Below are positions 24,270 to 34,200 of a stretch of DNA of 64,000 nucleotides, one piece after another (position 1 is the stretch's first letter; the number at the start of each line of letters is the position of its first letter). The DNA lies in the NCBI RefSeq assembly GCF_000720455.1, contig NZ_JOAK01000014.1, positions 62,001-126,000 of the forward strand. Reading direction: 5' to 3'. A program made the position numbers and the translations under genes. The notes beneath the pieces are model-generated. The model saw only the letters and a program-made list of their open reading frames with translations. It ran no database searches and was not told the DNA's origin. The DNA is from Streptomyces virginiae (GTDB taxonomy: Bacteria; Actinomycetota; Actinomycetes; Streptomycetales; Streptomycetaceae).

Positions 24270-25562
24270 GTGAGCTCCGCACCGCCCCCCATACCCGTGA
24301 CGGTCGTCGGCCTCGGCGCCGACGGGTGGGCCGGGCTCACCGCCGCCGCGCGGTCGTCGCTGTCCTCGGCGGAGGTCCTCATCGGCGGGCCGCGCCAGCT
24401 GGACCTGCTGCCCGCCGCCGAGTGCCCCGGGCAGCGGGTGGCGTGGCCGAGCCCGCTGCGGCCGGCGGTACCGAAGCTGATGGCCGAGCACGCCGGACGC
24501 CGGATCGCGGTGCTGGCCAGCGGCGATCCGATGTTCTACGGGATCGGCCGCGCCCTCGCCGAGGAGCTCGGGCCGCGGTCCCTGCTGGTCCGCCCGCACC
24601 CCTCGTCCGTGTCCTACGCCTGCGCCCGCCTGGGCTGGCCGGTGGAGGACACCGAGGTGGTCACCGTGGTGGGCCGCCCGGTCGCCCGGCTCGCCGCCGC
24701 GCTGTACGACGGGCGCCGCGTGCTCGTCCTCAGCGCCGGCGCCGCGTCCCCGGGCGAGATCGCCGCTCTGCTGCGTGAGCGGGGCTTCGGCCCGAGCCGG
24801 ATGCGGGTCCTGGAACAGCTCGGCTCCGAGCGCGAGGACGCGTACGAGGGCACGGCCGACACCTGGGACCACGCGCCCGGCGACCCCCTGAACGTGGTGG
24901 CCGTCGACTGCCGCCGGGACCCCGCCCACGGCGCGCCTCGCCTCGGCGCGACCCCCGGCCTGCCGGACGCCGCCTACGAGCACGACGGCCAGCTCACCAA
25001 GCGCCACGTCCGCGCCGCGACCCTGTGCGCGCTCGCCCCGGCCCCCGGCGAGCTGCTGTGGGACATCGGCGGCGGCTCCGGCTCCATCGGCATCGAGTGG
25101 TTGCGCACGCACCCCTCGTGCCGGGCGGTGGCCGTGGAGCGCGTCCCTGAGCGGGCCGCGCGGATCACCCGTAACGCGGCGGCGCTCGGCGTGCCCGGCC
25201 TGCGCGTGGTCGTCGGAGCCGCTCCGGAGGCGCTCGCCGGGCTCCCGGCCCCCGACGCGGTCTTCATCGGCGGCGGACTGACCGCGCCGGGCCTGCTGGA
25301 CGCGGCCTGGGCCGCGCTGGCCCCGGGCGGCCGGCTGGTGGTCAACACGGTCACCCTGGAGTCGGAGGCGGTCCTCACCGACCGCTACCGGCGCCACGGC
25401 GGCGACCTGGTGAAACTGGCGGTCGCGCACGCCGTGCCCGTCGGCGGTTTCACGGGCTGGCGGCAGGCCATGCCGGTCACCCAGTGGTCGGTGACGAAGC
25501 GGCCGGCCGCCCGGCAGGCGGACGCCGAGGACACGCACACCAAGGAGAAGGATCAGACATGA
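24270..25562 (+). CDS. cobL: Precorrin-6Y C5,15-methyltransferase (decarboxylating)
   Basis: 430 residues from the GTG at 24270 (CCGAGG upstream). It is a fusion of a CbiE-type tetrapyrrole methylase (about 1-215; VTVVGLGADGW, LASGDPMFYGIG) and a CbiT-type SAM methyltransferase/decarboxylase (about 235-415; DIGGGSGSIGIEW). The enzyme methylates C5 and C15 of precorrin-6B and removes the C12 acetate carboxyl, giving precorrin-8. Its last codon overlaps the start of cobM (ATGA). First gene of a rightward cobL-cobM-cobK operon. Confidence 0.95.
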   Translation: MSSAPPPIPVTVVGLGADGWAGLTAAARSSLSSAEVLIGGPRQLDLLPAAECPGQRVAWPSPLRPAVPKLMAEHAGRRIAVLASGDPMFYGIGRALAEELGPRSLLVRPHPSSVSYACARLGWPVEDTEVVTVVGRPVARLAAALYDGRRVLVLSAGAASPGEIAALLRERGFGPSRMRVLEQLGSEREDAYEGTADTWDHAPGDPLNVVAVDCRRDPAHGAPRLGATPGLPDAAYEHDGQLTKRHVRAATLCALAPAPGELLWDIGGGSGSIGIEWLRTHPSCRAVAVERVPERAARITRNAAALGVPGLRVVVGAAPEALAGLPAPDAVFIGGGLTAPGLLDAAWAALAPGGRLVVNTVTLESEAVLTDRYRRHGGDLVKLAVAHAVPVGGFTGWRQAMPVTQWSVTKRPAARQADAEDTHTKEKDQT

Positions 25563-26308
25563 CCGTGTACTTCATCGGTGCGGGCCCCGGCGCCGCCGAC
25601 CTGATCACGGTGCGCGGTGCCCGGACCCTCGCCGCCGCCCCGGTCTGCCTGTACGCGGGCAGCCTCGTGCCGCGCGAGCTGCTCGCCGAGTGCCCGGCGG
25701 ACGCCCGCCTCGTGGACACCTCGCAGCTGAACCTGGACGAGATCGTCGCCGAGTGCGTACGGGCCCACGAGGCGGGCCAGGACGTGGCGCGCCTGCACTC
25801 GGGAGACCCGTCGATCTTCAGCGCCGTCGCCGAACAGATGCGACGGCTGGACGCGGAAGGCATCCCCTACGAGGTCGTCCCGGGCGTGCCGGCCTTCGCC
25901 GCCGCGGCCGCGGCCCTCAAGCGGGAGCTGACGGTGCCCACCGTCGGGCAGACCGTGATCCTCACCCGGATCGCCCAGCAGGCGACCCCGATGCCGCCCG
26001 GCGAGGACCTGGCCACCCTGGGACGCAGCGGCGCGCTGCTCGTCCTGCACCTGGCCACCCGCTACGTGGACCGGGTGGTCGACGAGCTGCTGCCGCACTA
26101 CGGGGCCGAGTGCCCGGTGGCGGTGGTGGCGATGGCCAGCCGCCCCGACGAGCTGATCCTGCGCGGCACCCTGGCCGACATCGCCGGCCGGGTGAAGGAG
26201 GCGGGCCTGGTCCGCACCGCCGTCATCGTGGTGGGCCGCACCCTGGGCGCCGAGCAGTTCCGCGACAGCCACCTGTACTCCCCCGAGCGCGACCGGCATG
26301 TCTGCTGA
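25559..26308 (+). CDS. cobM: Precorrin-4 C11-methyltransferase
   Basis: 249 residues from the ATG at 25559 overlapping the cobL stop. SAM-dependent tetrapyrrole methylase: VYFIGAGPGAADLITVRG at the N-terminus, LHSGDPSIFSA in the middle, VPGVPAFAAAAAAL and the C-terminal VIVVGRTLG segment followed by SHLYSPERDRHV, characteristic of CobM/CbiF. It methylates precorrin-4 at C11. The stop overlaps the start of cobK by 11 bp, so the operon is compact. Confidence 0.95.
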   Translation: MTVYFIGAGPGAADLITVRGARTLAAAPVCLYAGSLVPRELLAECPADARLVDTSQLNLDEIVAECVRAHEAGQDVARLHSGDPSIFSAVAEQMRRLDAEGIPYEVVPGVPAFAAAAAALKRELTVPTVGQTVILTRIAQQATPMPPGEDLATLGRSGALLVLHLATRYVDRVVDELLPHYGAECPVAVVAMASRPDELILRGTLADIAGRVKEAGLVRTAVIVVGRTLGAEQFRDSHLYSPERDRHVC

Positions 26309-27125
26309 ACCGGCGCCCCTCCCGGCTGAACCGGCGCCCCTCCCACCTGAACCGGCGCCCCTCCCGGCCCACCACGTCCTGATCCTGGGCGGCACCACGG
26401 AGGCCCGCCGTCTCGCGGAGGCGCTGGCCCCCGACCCCTCCTGCCACGTGACCACGTCGCTGGCGGGCCGGGTCACCTCGCCCGTGCTCCCGCCGGGCGA
26501 CACCCGGATCGGCGGCTTCGGCGGTGTCGCGGGCCTCGCGGCCTGGATCGTCGCCCACGACGTCACCCGTGTCGTCGACGCCACCCACCCGTTCGCGGAG
26601 CGGATGAGTTTCCACGCAGCCGAGGCGCAGGCGCTCACGGGGGTCCCGCTGGTGGCGCTGAGGCGCCCCGGCTGGACGCCGGAGCCGGGCGACGACTGGA
26701 CCTTCGTGGACTCGCTCGACGAGGCGGCCGACCGGCTGCCCGGGCTGGGCTCCCGCGCGTTCCTGACCACCGGACGGATGGGCCTGCACGCCTTCGCGCG
26801 CCTCACCGGCACCTGGTTCCTGGTGCGTTCGGTGGACCCTCCGCAGGCGCCGGTGCCGCCTCACCTGGAAGTCCTGCTCGCCCGGGGCCCGTTCACCCTG
26901 GACGACGAGCGGGAGCTGATCGCCCGGCACCGCATCGACGTCCTGGTGACGAAGGACAGCGGCGGTTCGGCCACCGCCCCCAAGCTCGCGGCGGCCCGCG
27001 AGGCCGGCATCCCGGTCCTCGTGGTGCGCCGCCCCGCGGTCCCGGAGGGCGTACCGGAGACGGACTCGGTCGAGGTCGTCCTGGACTGGCTGGGCACGGT
27101 CCGCCAGGGCGTGTCCGGAAGGTAG
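26298..27125 (+). CDS. cobK: Precorrin-6A reductase
   Basis: 275 residues from the ATG at 26298. The core starts at about residue 25 with HHVLILGGTTEARRLAEAL, followed by VVDATHPFAERMS and VTKDSGGSATAPKL, as in CobK/CbiJ NAD(P)H-dependent precorrin-6A reductases. The first 24 residues are three copies of a 7-residue unit (EPAPLPA-like) encoded by a 21-bp tandem repeat; if a later start were used these would be lost, but no better start is seen. The last four codons and the TAG stop lie inside palindromic repeat copy B. Confidence 0.92.
   Translation: MSAEPAPLPAEPAPLPPEPAPLPAHHVLILGGTTEARRLAEALAPDPSCHVTTSLAGRVTSPVLPPGDTRIGGFGGVAGLAAWIVAHDVTRVVDATHPFAERMSFHAAEAQALTGVPLVALRRPGWTPEPGDDWTFVDSLDEAADRLPGLGSRAFLTTGRMGLHAFARLTGTWFLVRSVDPPQAPVPPHLEVLLARGPFTLDDERELIARHRIDVLVTKDSGGSATAPKLAAAREAGIPVLVVRRPAVPEGVPETDSVEVVLDWLGTVRQGVSGR
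26307..26369. repeat. 21-bp tandem repeat at the 5' end of cobK
   Basis: Three near-identical 21-bp units (26307-26327, 26328-26348, 26349-26369), each beginning GAACCGGCGCCCCTCCC, encode the Pro-rich N-terminus of CobK. Such an in-frame repeat can change copy number without frameshift. Confidence 0.85.
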
Positions 27126-27185
27126 CGCCGACCGCCCGAAGGGCGGGCGCCGCGGCGCGGGGGGGGGGACTCTGCGGACACGGCC
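27107..27185. repeat. Palindromic-repeat family, copy B (79 bp), overlapping the end of cobK
   Basis: Left end GGGCGTGTCCGGAAGGTAGC and right end ACTCTGCGGACACGGCC are imperfect inverted repeats; the centre is GC-rich with an inner ACCGCCCGAAGGGCGGG hairpin and a run of ten G (27159-27168). The left end supplies the cobK TAG stop. Related to copies A and C. No transposase is present, so it is MITE-like or a mobile terminator. Confidence 0.65.
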
Positions 27186-27260
27186 GAGGGGGCGTCCTGC
27201 AGATCGGGCCGGGCCCGGCCCGAGGACGACGGCGTCCGGACGTGCCGTTCCGCCGGACGG

Positions 27261-27297
27261 GCGAAGGCCCGGTGCGCTCGTCGCACCGGGCCTTCGC
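27261..27297. terminator. Bidirectional terminator between cobK and cobIJ
   Basis: A perfect 16-bp stem, GCGAAGGCCCGGTGCG (27261-27276) with its complement (27282-27297), and a 5-nt loop. It sits between two convergent cobalamin operons and should stop transcription from both sides. Confidence 0.85.
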
Positions 27298-27321
27298 CGC
27301 GTACCGCTCCGCCCCGGCCCG

Positions 27322-28824
27322 TCACGGGTAGCGGCGCGGCGTCCACGTGATCCGCGAGCCGTCGGCCCGCTCGGTGACCTGCGTCTGCGAGGAGCCGATC
27401 AGCAGGATCGTGCGCATGTCGACCTCGGACGGCTCCAGTTCGGCGAGCGTGACGATCCGTACCGACTGCCCGGGGCCGCCCACGTCGCGGGCGACGACCA
27501 CCGGGGTCTGCGGCGAGCGCAGCTCCAGCAGCAGCTCGCGGGCCTGCGCCACCTGCCAGGTCCGGCTGCGGGAGCCGGGGTTGTAGAGGGCGAGCACCAG
27601 GTCGGCCGAGGCGGCGGCGCGCAGCCGCTCCGCGATGACCTCCCACGGCTTGAGCCGGTCGGACAGCGAGATCGTCGCGTAGTCGTGGCCGAGCGGGGCG
27701 CCGGCCGCGGCGGCCGCCGCGTTGGCCGCGGTCACGCCCGGCAGGACCCGTACGGGCACGTCCTTGTACTCCGCCTGCCCGGCGACCTCCAGGACGGCGG
27801 TGGCCATGGCGAAGACGCCCGGGTCGCCGCCGGACACCACGGCCACCCGCTTGCCGCGGCGGGCGAGGTCGAGGGCGAACTCGGCGCGCTCCGACTCCAC
27901 CTTGTTGTCGGAGCCGTGCCGGACCTGGCCCGGCTTGACGGGCACCCGGTCCAGGTACGTCGTGTACCCGACGAGCACCTCGGCGTCCGCGAGGGCGCGC
28001 CGGGTCTGCGGGGTGAGCCACAGCGGGCCGGCCGGGCCGGTGCCGACGACGACGACCTCGCCGGGGCCGGACGGCACGCTGCCCGGGTTGCCGATCCGGC
28101 TGGGCACCACGGCGACGGCGAAGTACGGCACGCTGCCGGGGTCGGTGTCGGCGAGGACGCCCGTGCGCTCGCCCTCCATCGTGGCGCGCTCGACGTAGCG
28201 GGCCTCGGCGAGCCGGCCGCTGTTCTCCATCGCGCCGCGCACGGCGGGGAAGGTCCGGCCGAGCTTCATCACGACCGCCGAGTCGGTGGCGGCGAGGCGG
28301 GCGGTGAGCTCCTCCTCCGGCAGCGTGCCGGGGAGGATGGTCAGGACCTCCTCGCCCTCCACGAGCGGGGTGCCGAGCCGGGCGGCGGCGGCGCTGACCG
28401 AGGTGACTCCGGGGACGACCTCGGTGTCATAGCGGTCCGCGAGCCGCTTGTGCATGTGCATGTAGGAGCTGTAGAAGAGCGGGTCGCCCTCCGCGAGCAC
28501 GGCGACGGTCCGGCCGGCGTCCAGGTGGGCGGCCAGCCGGGCTGCGGCCGACTCGTAGAACTCCTCCATGGCGCCCTGGTAGCCGCCGGGGTGGTCGGTG
28601 GTCTCGGTGGTGACCGGGTAGACCAGCGGCTCCTCGATGTGGCGCTCGCGCAGGTGTTTCGCGGCGATCGAGCGGGCGATGGAGCGGCCGTGGCGGGCGC
28701 TGTGGTAGGCGACGACGTCAGCCTCGCCGATCACCTCGACGGCCCTCAGCGTCATCAGGTTCGGGTCGCCGGGGCCGAGCCCGACCCCGTAGAGGCGGCC
28801 CTTGGGCTGTGCGTCGGCGCTCAT
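27322..28824 (-). CDS. cobIJ: Bifunctional precorrin-2 C20- / precorrin-3B C17-methyltransferase
   Basis: 500 residues from the ATG at 28824, which overlaps the cobH stop. Two tetrapyrrole methylase domains are fused: CobI (about 1-245; [33 protein letters not shown]) and CobJ (about 250-495; [39 protein letters not shown]). They catalyse C20 methylation of precorrin-2 and, after CobG, C17 methylation with ring contraction of precorrin-3B. The fusion is common in actinomycetes. Third gene of the leftward cobG-cobH-cobIJ run; ends near the shared terminator. Confidence 0.95.
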   Translation of the reverse strand: MSADAQPKGRLYGVGLGPGDPNLMTLRAVEVIGEADVVAYHSARHGRSIARSIAAKHLRERHIEEPLVYPVTTETTDHPGGYQGAMEEFYESAAARLAAHLDAGRTVAVLAEGDPLFYSSYMHMHKRLADRYDTEVVPGVTSVSAAAARLGTPLVEGEEVLTILPGTLPEEELTARLAATDSAVVMKLGRTFPAVRGAMENSGRLAEARYVERATMEGERTGVLADTDPGSVPYFAVAVVPSRIGNPGSVPSGPGEVVVVGTGPAGPLWLTPQTRRALADAEVLVGYTTYLDRVPVKPGQVRHGSDNKVESERAEFALDLARRGKRVAVVSGGDPGVFAMATAVLEVAGQAEYKDVPVRVLPGVTAANAAAAAAGAPLGHDYATISLSDRLKPWEVIAERLRAAASADLVLALYNPGSRSRTWQVAQARELLLELRSPQTPVVVARDVGGPGQSVRIVTLAELEPSEVDMRTILLIGSSQTQVTERADGSRITWTPRRYP

Positions 28825-29468
28825 TCGGCCACGCTCGCGATGGCGTTGAGGGCGGCCGCGGCGATGGCGCTGCCGCCGCGGCGGCCGCGTACGACGAGGT
28901 GGTCGAGGCCGGAGGGGTGGGCGGCGAGGGCGTCCTTGGACTCGGCGGCGCCGATGAAGCCGACGGGCACGCCGATGACGGCGGCGGGGCGCGGGGCGCC
29001 CTCCTCGATCATCTCCAGCAGCCGGAACAGCGCGGTCGGGGCGTTGCCGACGGCGACCACCGAACCCTCCAACAGGCCGCGGTCGCGCCACACTTCGAGG
29101 GCGGCGGCGCTGCGCGTGGTGCCCATCTTCGCGGCCAGGTCCGGGACGGCCGGGTCGGAGAGCGTGCAGATCACGTCGTTGTCGGCGGGCAGCCGCTTGC
29201 GGGTGACGCCGCTGGCGACCATCTGGACGTCGCACAGGATCGGCGCGCCCGCCTCCAGCGCGGCGCGGGCGCGCAGCACCACCTCGGGGGTGTACCCCAG
29301 GTCCTGCGGGAGGTCGGTCATCCCGCAGGCGTGAATCATGCGCACCGCGACCTGGGCGACCGAGGCGGGCAGCCCGGAGAGGTCCGCCTCGGCGCGGATC
29401 GTGGCAAAGGACTGGCGGTAGATCGCGGCGCCGTCCTTCTCGTACTCAAACACGGTGTACTCGCTCAT
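28821..29468 (-). CDS. cobH: Precorrin-8X methylmutase
   Basis: 215 residues from the ATG at 29468. The catalytic histidine region is [12 protein letters not shown] (His46), and the protein also has [12 protein letters not shown] and [14 protein letters not shown] with the ending [17 protein letters not shown], all typical of CobH/CbiC. It moves the C11 methyl to C12 to give hydrogenobyrinate. It starts 4 bp after cobG ends and overlaps cobIJ by 4 bp. Confidence 0.96.
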   Translation of the reverse strand: MSEYTVFEYEKDGAAIYRQSFATIRAEADLSGLPASVAQVAVRMIHACGMTDLPQDLGYTPEVVLRARAALEAGAPILCDVQMVASGVTRKRLPADNDVICTLSDPAVPDLAAKMGTTRSAAALEVWRDRGLLEGSVVAVGNAPTALFRLLEMIEEGAPRPAAVIGVPVGFIGAAESKDALAAHPSGLDHLVVRGRRGGSAIAAAALNAIASVAE

Positions 29469-29472
29469 TTCT

Positions 29473-30735
29473 TCACTGCGTCTTCGGACTCTGGGGTGAT
29501 GAGGTGTTCTCGCGTGCGGCCGTGAGGGCGGCCGCCAGGTCTGGCCGGTTCGGCAGGGTGCGCCCGTCCACGGAGAGCCGGTATCCGTCCGCGGTGGCGA
29601 GCGCGTCCACCCACTGCGTGCCCCTCGGGTGGCCGCACCGGCGCTCGCAGCCGGACCAGTGCACGGGCAGCGGCCCCCGCGCCCGGTCCACCAGGGCGCG
29701 CGCGTCGGCGCGTACGTCTGTGACGGACTTGGCACAACCGGGGCGCCCCGTACAGGCGGTGACGGACAGCCAGGGGCTGTCCGGGGAGACGACGAGCCCG
29801 GCGTCGGCCGGCAGGGCCGGGTCCGGTGCGCCCGGCAGGACGACGGTGCGCCACGGGGTGATGCGCAACCCGTCCCCGCGTTCGGCCACTTGTACGAGGA
29901 TCCGCCACTGGTCGGTGCTCAGCCGGCCGAACGGGGGCAGCACGCACAGGGGATCGTGCGGGCCGGGCAGGGGCGGGGCGCAGTACGGCCAGTCCACGGC
30001 GGGCACGCGCACCGCGTCGATGCCGGCGGCGGTCAGCCGGGCCGCGAACTCCCCGTCGTCCAGGGCGTGTCCGGCGGGGAGTTCGGCGACCCGCCAGGCG
30101 CGGGTGCCGGCCGCGTCCGCGGCGTCGAGGAAGTGCTCGGCGGCGAGCAGCGCGGCCCGCGGGGCCTCCCGCGCGGCGACGGCCACCGCGCCGGCGGCGG
30201 CCCCGAGGCGCACCAGGGCCCCTTCGCCGGGCCGCCCGAGCACGGTGACGTCGGGTTCCAGGGCGGCCACGTCCCCGCGCCCGTCGTCGAGGGCGAAGAG
30301 GAAGCGGCCGGACAGCGCGGTGACGCGGGTGTTCGCGCACAGCAGCCGGTCCAGTTCGCGCACCCAGGGCAGGACGTCCTGCGAGGTCGGGGTGGCCACG
30401 ATGTTGCGTACGCGTTCGTGGGCGGGCGCGGGCAGCAGCCCGGCGGTGTCGAGCAGCTCCGCGAGGCCGGCGCCGCAGCCGTCGGCGAGGCCGCGCAGCT
30501 GGACGTTGCCGCGGGAGGTGAGCTCCAGGTGCCCGTCGCCGAACCGGTCGGCGGCCGACGCGAGGAGCGAGGCCTGGTGCGCTGTCAGCGCCCCGCCGGG
30601 GATCCGGACGCGTGCGAGGTACCCGTCGTCCGCCGCGTGCAGCCGGAGTGCACCGGGGCAGGCGTCACCGCGGTCCCGTATGACGGGTTCGTCCCGCGGT
30701 ACGGCGGAGGGGGGCTGGGGCATGGCGGCGAGCAT
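29473..30735 (-). CDS. cobG: Precorrin-3B synthase (CobG-type Fe-S monooxygenase)
   Basis: About 420 residues from the ATG at 30735; a second ATG at 30723 is equally possible. It is a nitrite/sulfite reductase-like protein: N-terminal half-domain with [12 protein letters not shown] and a C-terminal cysteine cluster [12 protein letters not shown] and [12 protein letters not shown] for a 4Fe-4S centre. CobG uses O2 to convert precorrin-3A to precorrin-3B, marking the aerobic route to vitamin B12. First gene of the leftward cobG-cobH-cobIJ operon, divergent from cobN; no riboswitch was found on this side. Confidence 0.93.
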   Translation of the reverse strand: MLAAMPQPPSAVPRDEPVIRDRGDACPGALRLHAADDGYLARVRIPGGALTAHQASLLASAADRFGDGHLELTSRGNVQLRGLADGCGAGLAELLDTAGLLPAPAHERVRNIVATPTSQDVLPWVRELDRLLCANTRVTALSGRFLFALDDGRGDVAALEPDVTVLGRPGEGALVRLGAAAGAVAVAAREAPRAALLAAEHFLDAADAAGTRAWRVAELPAGHALDDGEFAARLTAAGIDAVRVPAVDWPYCAPPLPGPHDPLCVLPPFGRLSTDQWRILVQVAERGDGLRITPWRTVVLPGAPDPALPADAGLVVSPDSPWLSVTACTGRPGCAKSVTDVRADARALVDRARGPLPVHWSGCERRCGHPRGTQWVDALATADGYRLSVDGRTLPNRPDLAAALTAARENTSSPQSPKTQ

Positions 30736-30820
30736 ACCCACGATTCCCCTCCCCGGAACTGTGTCCACCGCCACCCTCCGTCACCCGCCGCACTCCCAGC
30801 GCCATCCCGGCCCCGCCGCA

Positions 30821-30985
30821 CACTTCCAGCCCCGCCGGCGTTTGAGGCGCGGAGCCCGCAGGCAGAGCCCGCGCACTTCCCTGCCCGCGCGGAGCCCGGA
30901 GGCAGAGCCCGCGCGCACTTCCAGCCCCGCCGGCGTTTGAGGCGCGGGGGTCCGGGGGCAGAGCCCCCGCAGCGGCGCCGCACCG
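30821..30985. repeat. Cluster of intergenic direct repeats upstream of cobN
   Basis: A 32-bp exact repeat (30821-30852 and 30916-30947; core CCCGCCGGCGTTTGAGGCGC) is interleaved with a 24-bp near-exact repeat (30851-30874 and 30891-30914; GGAGCCCG.AGGCAGAGCCC). Copy two runs into a hairpin GGGGGCAGAGCCCCC. This type of element is common between genes in Streptomyces (from memory). A related fragment is at about 55144-55170. It fills most of the 30736-31117 gap; no gene was seen in it. Confidence 0.8.
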
Positions 30986-31117
30986 GTACACCGCAGCCGC
31001 TCCAGCCGGCGGAGCCCACCGCACCCGACACGACCACCCCGCCCCAGCCGGCGGGGCCACCGGCCACCCCCACTCCCGACCACCGCAAACGCCACCTAGG
31101 ATGACCACCGGCGGCCC

Positions 31118-31245
31118 GCACGGTCCGCCGTCGCCGAGGACGGCGACATGGGAGGAAGCCCGGTGCGAATCCGGCGCGGTCCCGCCACTGTGAACCCGGC
31201 AGAGCCACACGGCCGGGTGAGTCAGGAACTCCCGCTGTCCTCACT
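31118..31245 (+). promoter_or_regulatory. Cobalamin (AdoCbl) riboswitch upstream of cobN
   Basis: The leader has the cobalamin riboswitch core: GGGAGGAAGCCCGGTGCGAA, then CGGTCCCGCCACTGTGAA, and a B12 box GTGAGTCAGGAACTCCCGC at 31217-31235. The order and spacing fit the Rfam-type cobalamin element. A GGGGC..GCGGAAACCCC segment and the ribosome-binding site (AGGAAGG at about 31267) follow before the cobN ATG at 31285. High cobalamin should repress cobN, probably by masking the ribosome-binding site. Confidence 0.93.
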
Positions 31246-31284
31246 GCCCGGGGCGCGGAAACCCCGAGGAAGGCCTGCCGCCGC

Positions 31285-34200
31285 ATGATCCTGCTGCTGT
31301 CGACGTCCGACACCGATCTGCTCAGCGCTCGCGCAGCGAACACGGCGGACGCCCCCGTCCCGTACCGGTTCGCGAACCCCTCCCGCCTTCCCCTCGACGA
31401 CCTCCCCGGCCTCCTCGACGGGGCCGACCTGGTCGTCGTACGCCTCCTCGGCGGCCTGCGCGCCTGGCAGGACGGCCTGGACCTGCTGCTGGCCCCCGGC
31501 CAGACCCGCCCGGTCGTGGTCCTGACCGGCGAACAGGCCCCGGACGCCCAGCTGATGGAGGCCTCCACGGTCCCGATCGGCATCGCGGCCGAGGCGCACG
31601 CCTACCTCGCGCACGGCGGCCCGGCCAACCTCGGGCAGCTGGCCCGGTTCCTCTCCGACACCGTCCTGCTCACCGGTCACGGCTTCGAGCCGCCCGCCGC
31701 CGCCCCCACCTGGGGCCCCCTGGAGCGCACCGCGCAGCGCACCGACGGCCCCGAGGTGGCCGTGCTCTACTACCGCGCCCACCAGATGAGCGGCAACACC
31801 GGCTTCGTGCACACCCTCTGCGAGGCCATCGAGGCCCACGGCGCCCGGCCGGTCCCCCTCTACGTCTCCTCCCTGCGCAGCCCGGAGCCGGGGCTCGTCG
31901 AAGCCCTGGGGTCCGCGGACGCGGTCGTCACCACCGTCCTCGCGGCCGGCGGCACCAAGCCCGCCACCGCCTCCGCGGGCGGGGACGACGAGTCCTGGGA
32001 CGCGGGCGCGCTCGCCGCGCTCGGCGTGCCGATCCTCCAGGCCCTGTGCCTGACCGGCTCCCGCGCCGCCTGGGAGGAGAACGACGAGGGCCTCTCGCCG
32101 CTGGACGCCGCGACCCAGGTCGCCGTGCCCGAGTTCGACGGCCGCCTGATCACCGTCCCGTTCTCCTTCAAGGAGTTCGACGAGGACGGCCTGCCCGCCT
32201 ACGTGGCCGACCCCGAGCGGGCCGCCCGGGTCGCGGGCATCGCCGTACGCCACGCCCGGCTGCGGCACATCGAGCGCCGCGACAAGAAGATCGCCCTCGT
32301 CCTCTCGGCGTACCCGACCAAGCACTCCCGCATCGGCAACGCGGTCGGCCTGGACACCCCGGCCAGCGCGGTGGAGCTGCTGCGCACCCTGATCGCCGAG
32401 GGCTACGACTTCGGCCCGGTCCCCGAGATCCCCGGTCTGGTCTCGGGCGACGGCGACGAGCTGATCCGCGCCCTGATCGAGGCCGGCGGCCACGACCAGG
32501 ACTGGCTCACCGAGGAGCAGCTGGCCCGCAACCCGGTCCGCATCCCCGCCGCCGACTACAGGCGCTGGTTCGCCGAGCTCCCGGCCGAGCTGCGGGAGAG
32601 CGTCGAGGAGCACTGGGGCGAGGCCCCGGGCAACATGTTCGTGGACCGCTCCGCGAACCCCGAGGGCGACATCGTCCTGGCCGCCCTGCGCCGCGGGAAC
32701 CTCCTCATCCTCATCCAGCCGCCGCGCGGCTTCGGCGAGAACCCGATCGCGATCTACCACGACCCCGACCTGCCGCCGTCGCACCACTACCTGGCCGCGT
32801 ACCGGTGGATCCAGGCGCGCGCGGAGGACGGCGGCTTCGGCGCCGACGCGATGATCCACCTGGGCAAGCACGGCAACCTGGAGTGGCTGCCCGGCAAGAA
32901 CGCGGGCCTGTCCGCGGCCTGCGCCCCGGACGCCGCCCTCGGCGACCTGCCCCTCGTCTACCCGTTCCTGGTCAACGACCCGGGCGAGGGCACCCAGGCC
33001 AAGCGCCGCGTGCACGCCACCCTGGTCGACCACCTGGTGCCGCCGATGGCGCGCGCGGAGTCGTACGGCGACATCGCGCGGCTGGAGCAGCACCTGGACG
33101 AGTACGCCCAGATCTCCGCGATGGACCCGGCGAAGCTGCCGGCCATCCGCGCGCAGATCTGGACGCTGATCCAGGCGGCGAAGCTCGACCACGACCTGGG
33201 TCTGCAGGAGCGTCCGGACGACGACGGCTTCGACGACTTCCTGCTGCACGTCGACGGCTGGCTGTGCGAGGTCAAGGACGCCCAGATCCGCGACGGCCTG
33301 CACGTGCTGGGCGGCGCGCCGACGGGTGAGGCCCGGGTCAACCTGGTCCTCGCCATCCTGCGCGCCCGGCAGATCTGGGGCGGCACCGCGGCCCTTCCGG
33401 GTCTGCGCGAGGCGCTCGGCCTGGACGAGTCCGCGGCCACCCGTACCTCGGCGGACGCCGTCGAGGAGACGGCCCGCGCCCTGGTGCAGGCGATGGAGGA
33501 CGCGCACTGGGACCCCGCAGCGGTCTCCGCGGTCGCCGCGGACCATTCCGCGGAGGTGGCGGCGGTCCTGACGTTCGCCGCGAACGAGGTCGTGCCCCGG
33601 CTCGCGGGCACCACGGACGAGATCGCCCACGTGGTCGCGGCCCTGGACGGCCGGTTCGTCCCGGCCGGCCCCTCGGGCTCGCCGCTGCGCGGCCTGGTCA
33701 ACGTCCTGCCGACGGGCCGCAACTTCTACTCGGTCGACCCCAAGGCCGTTCCGTCCCGGCTCGCGTGGGAGACGGGCCAGGCCCTGGCCGACTCCCTGCT
33801 GACGCGCTACCGCACCGACAACGGCGAGTGGCCGGCCTCGGTCGGCCTGTCCCTGTGGGGCACGAGCGCGATGCGCACGGCGGGCGACGACGTCGCCGAG
33901 GCCCTCGCGCTGCTCGGCGTCCGACCGGTCTGGGACGAGGCCTCGCGCCGTGTGACCGGGCTGGAGCCGATCCCGCTCGTGGAGCTGGGCCGGCCGCGCA
34001 TCGACGTGACGCTGCGCATCTCGGGCTTCTTCCGCGACGCGTTCCCGCACGTGATCGGCCTGCTGGACGACGCGGTGCGGCTCGCGGCCTCGCTGGACGA
34101 GCCGGAGTCCGAGAACTACGTCCGCGCGCACGCCCAGGCGGACCTGGCCCTGCACGGTGACGAGCGCCGCGCGACGACCCGTATCTTCGGATCGCGCCCG

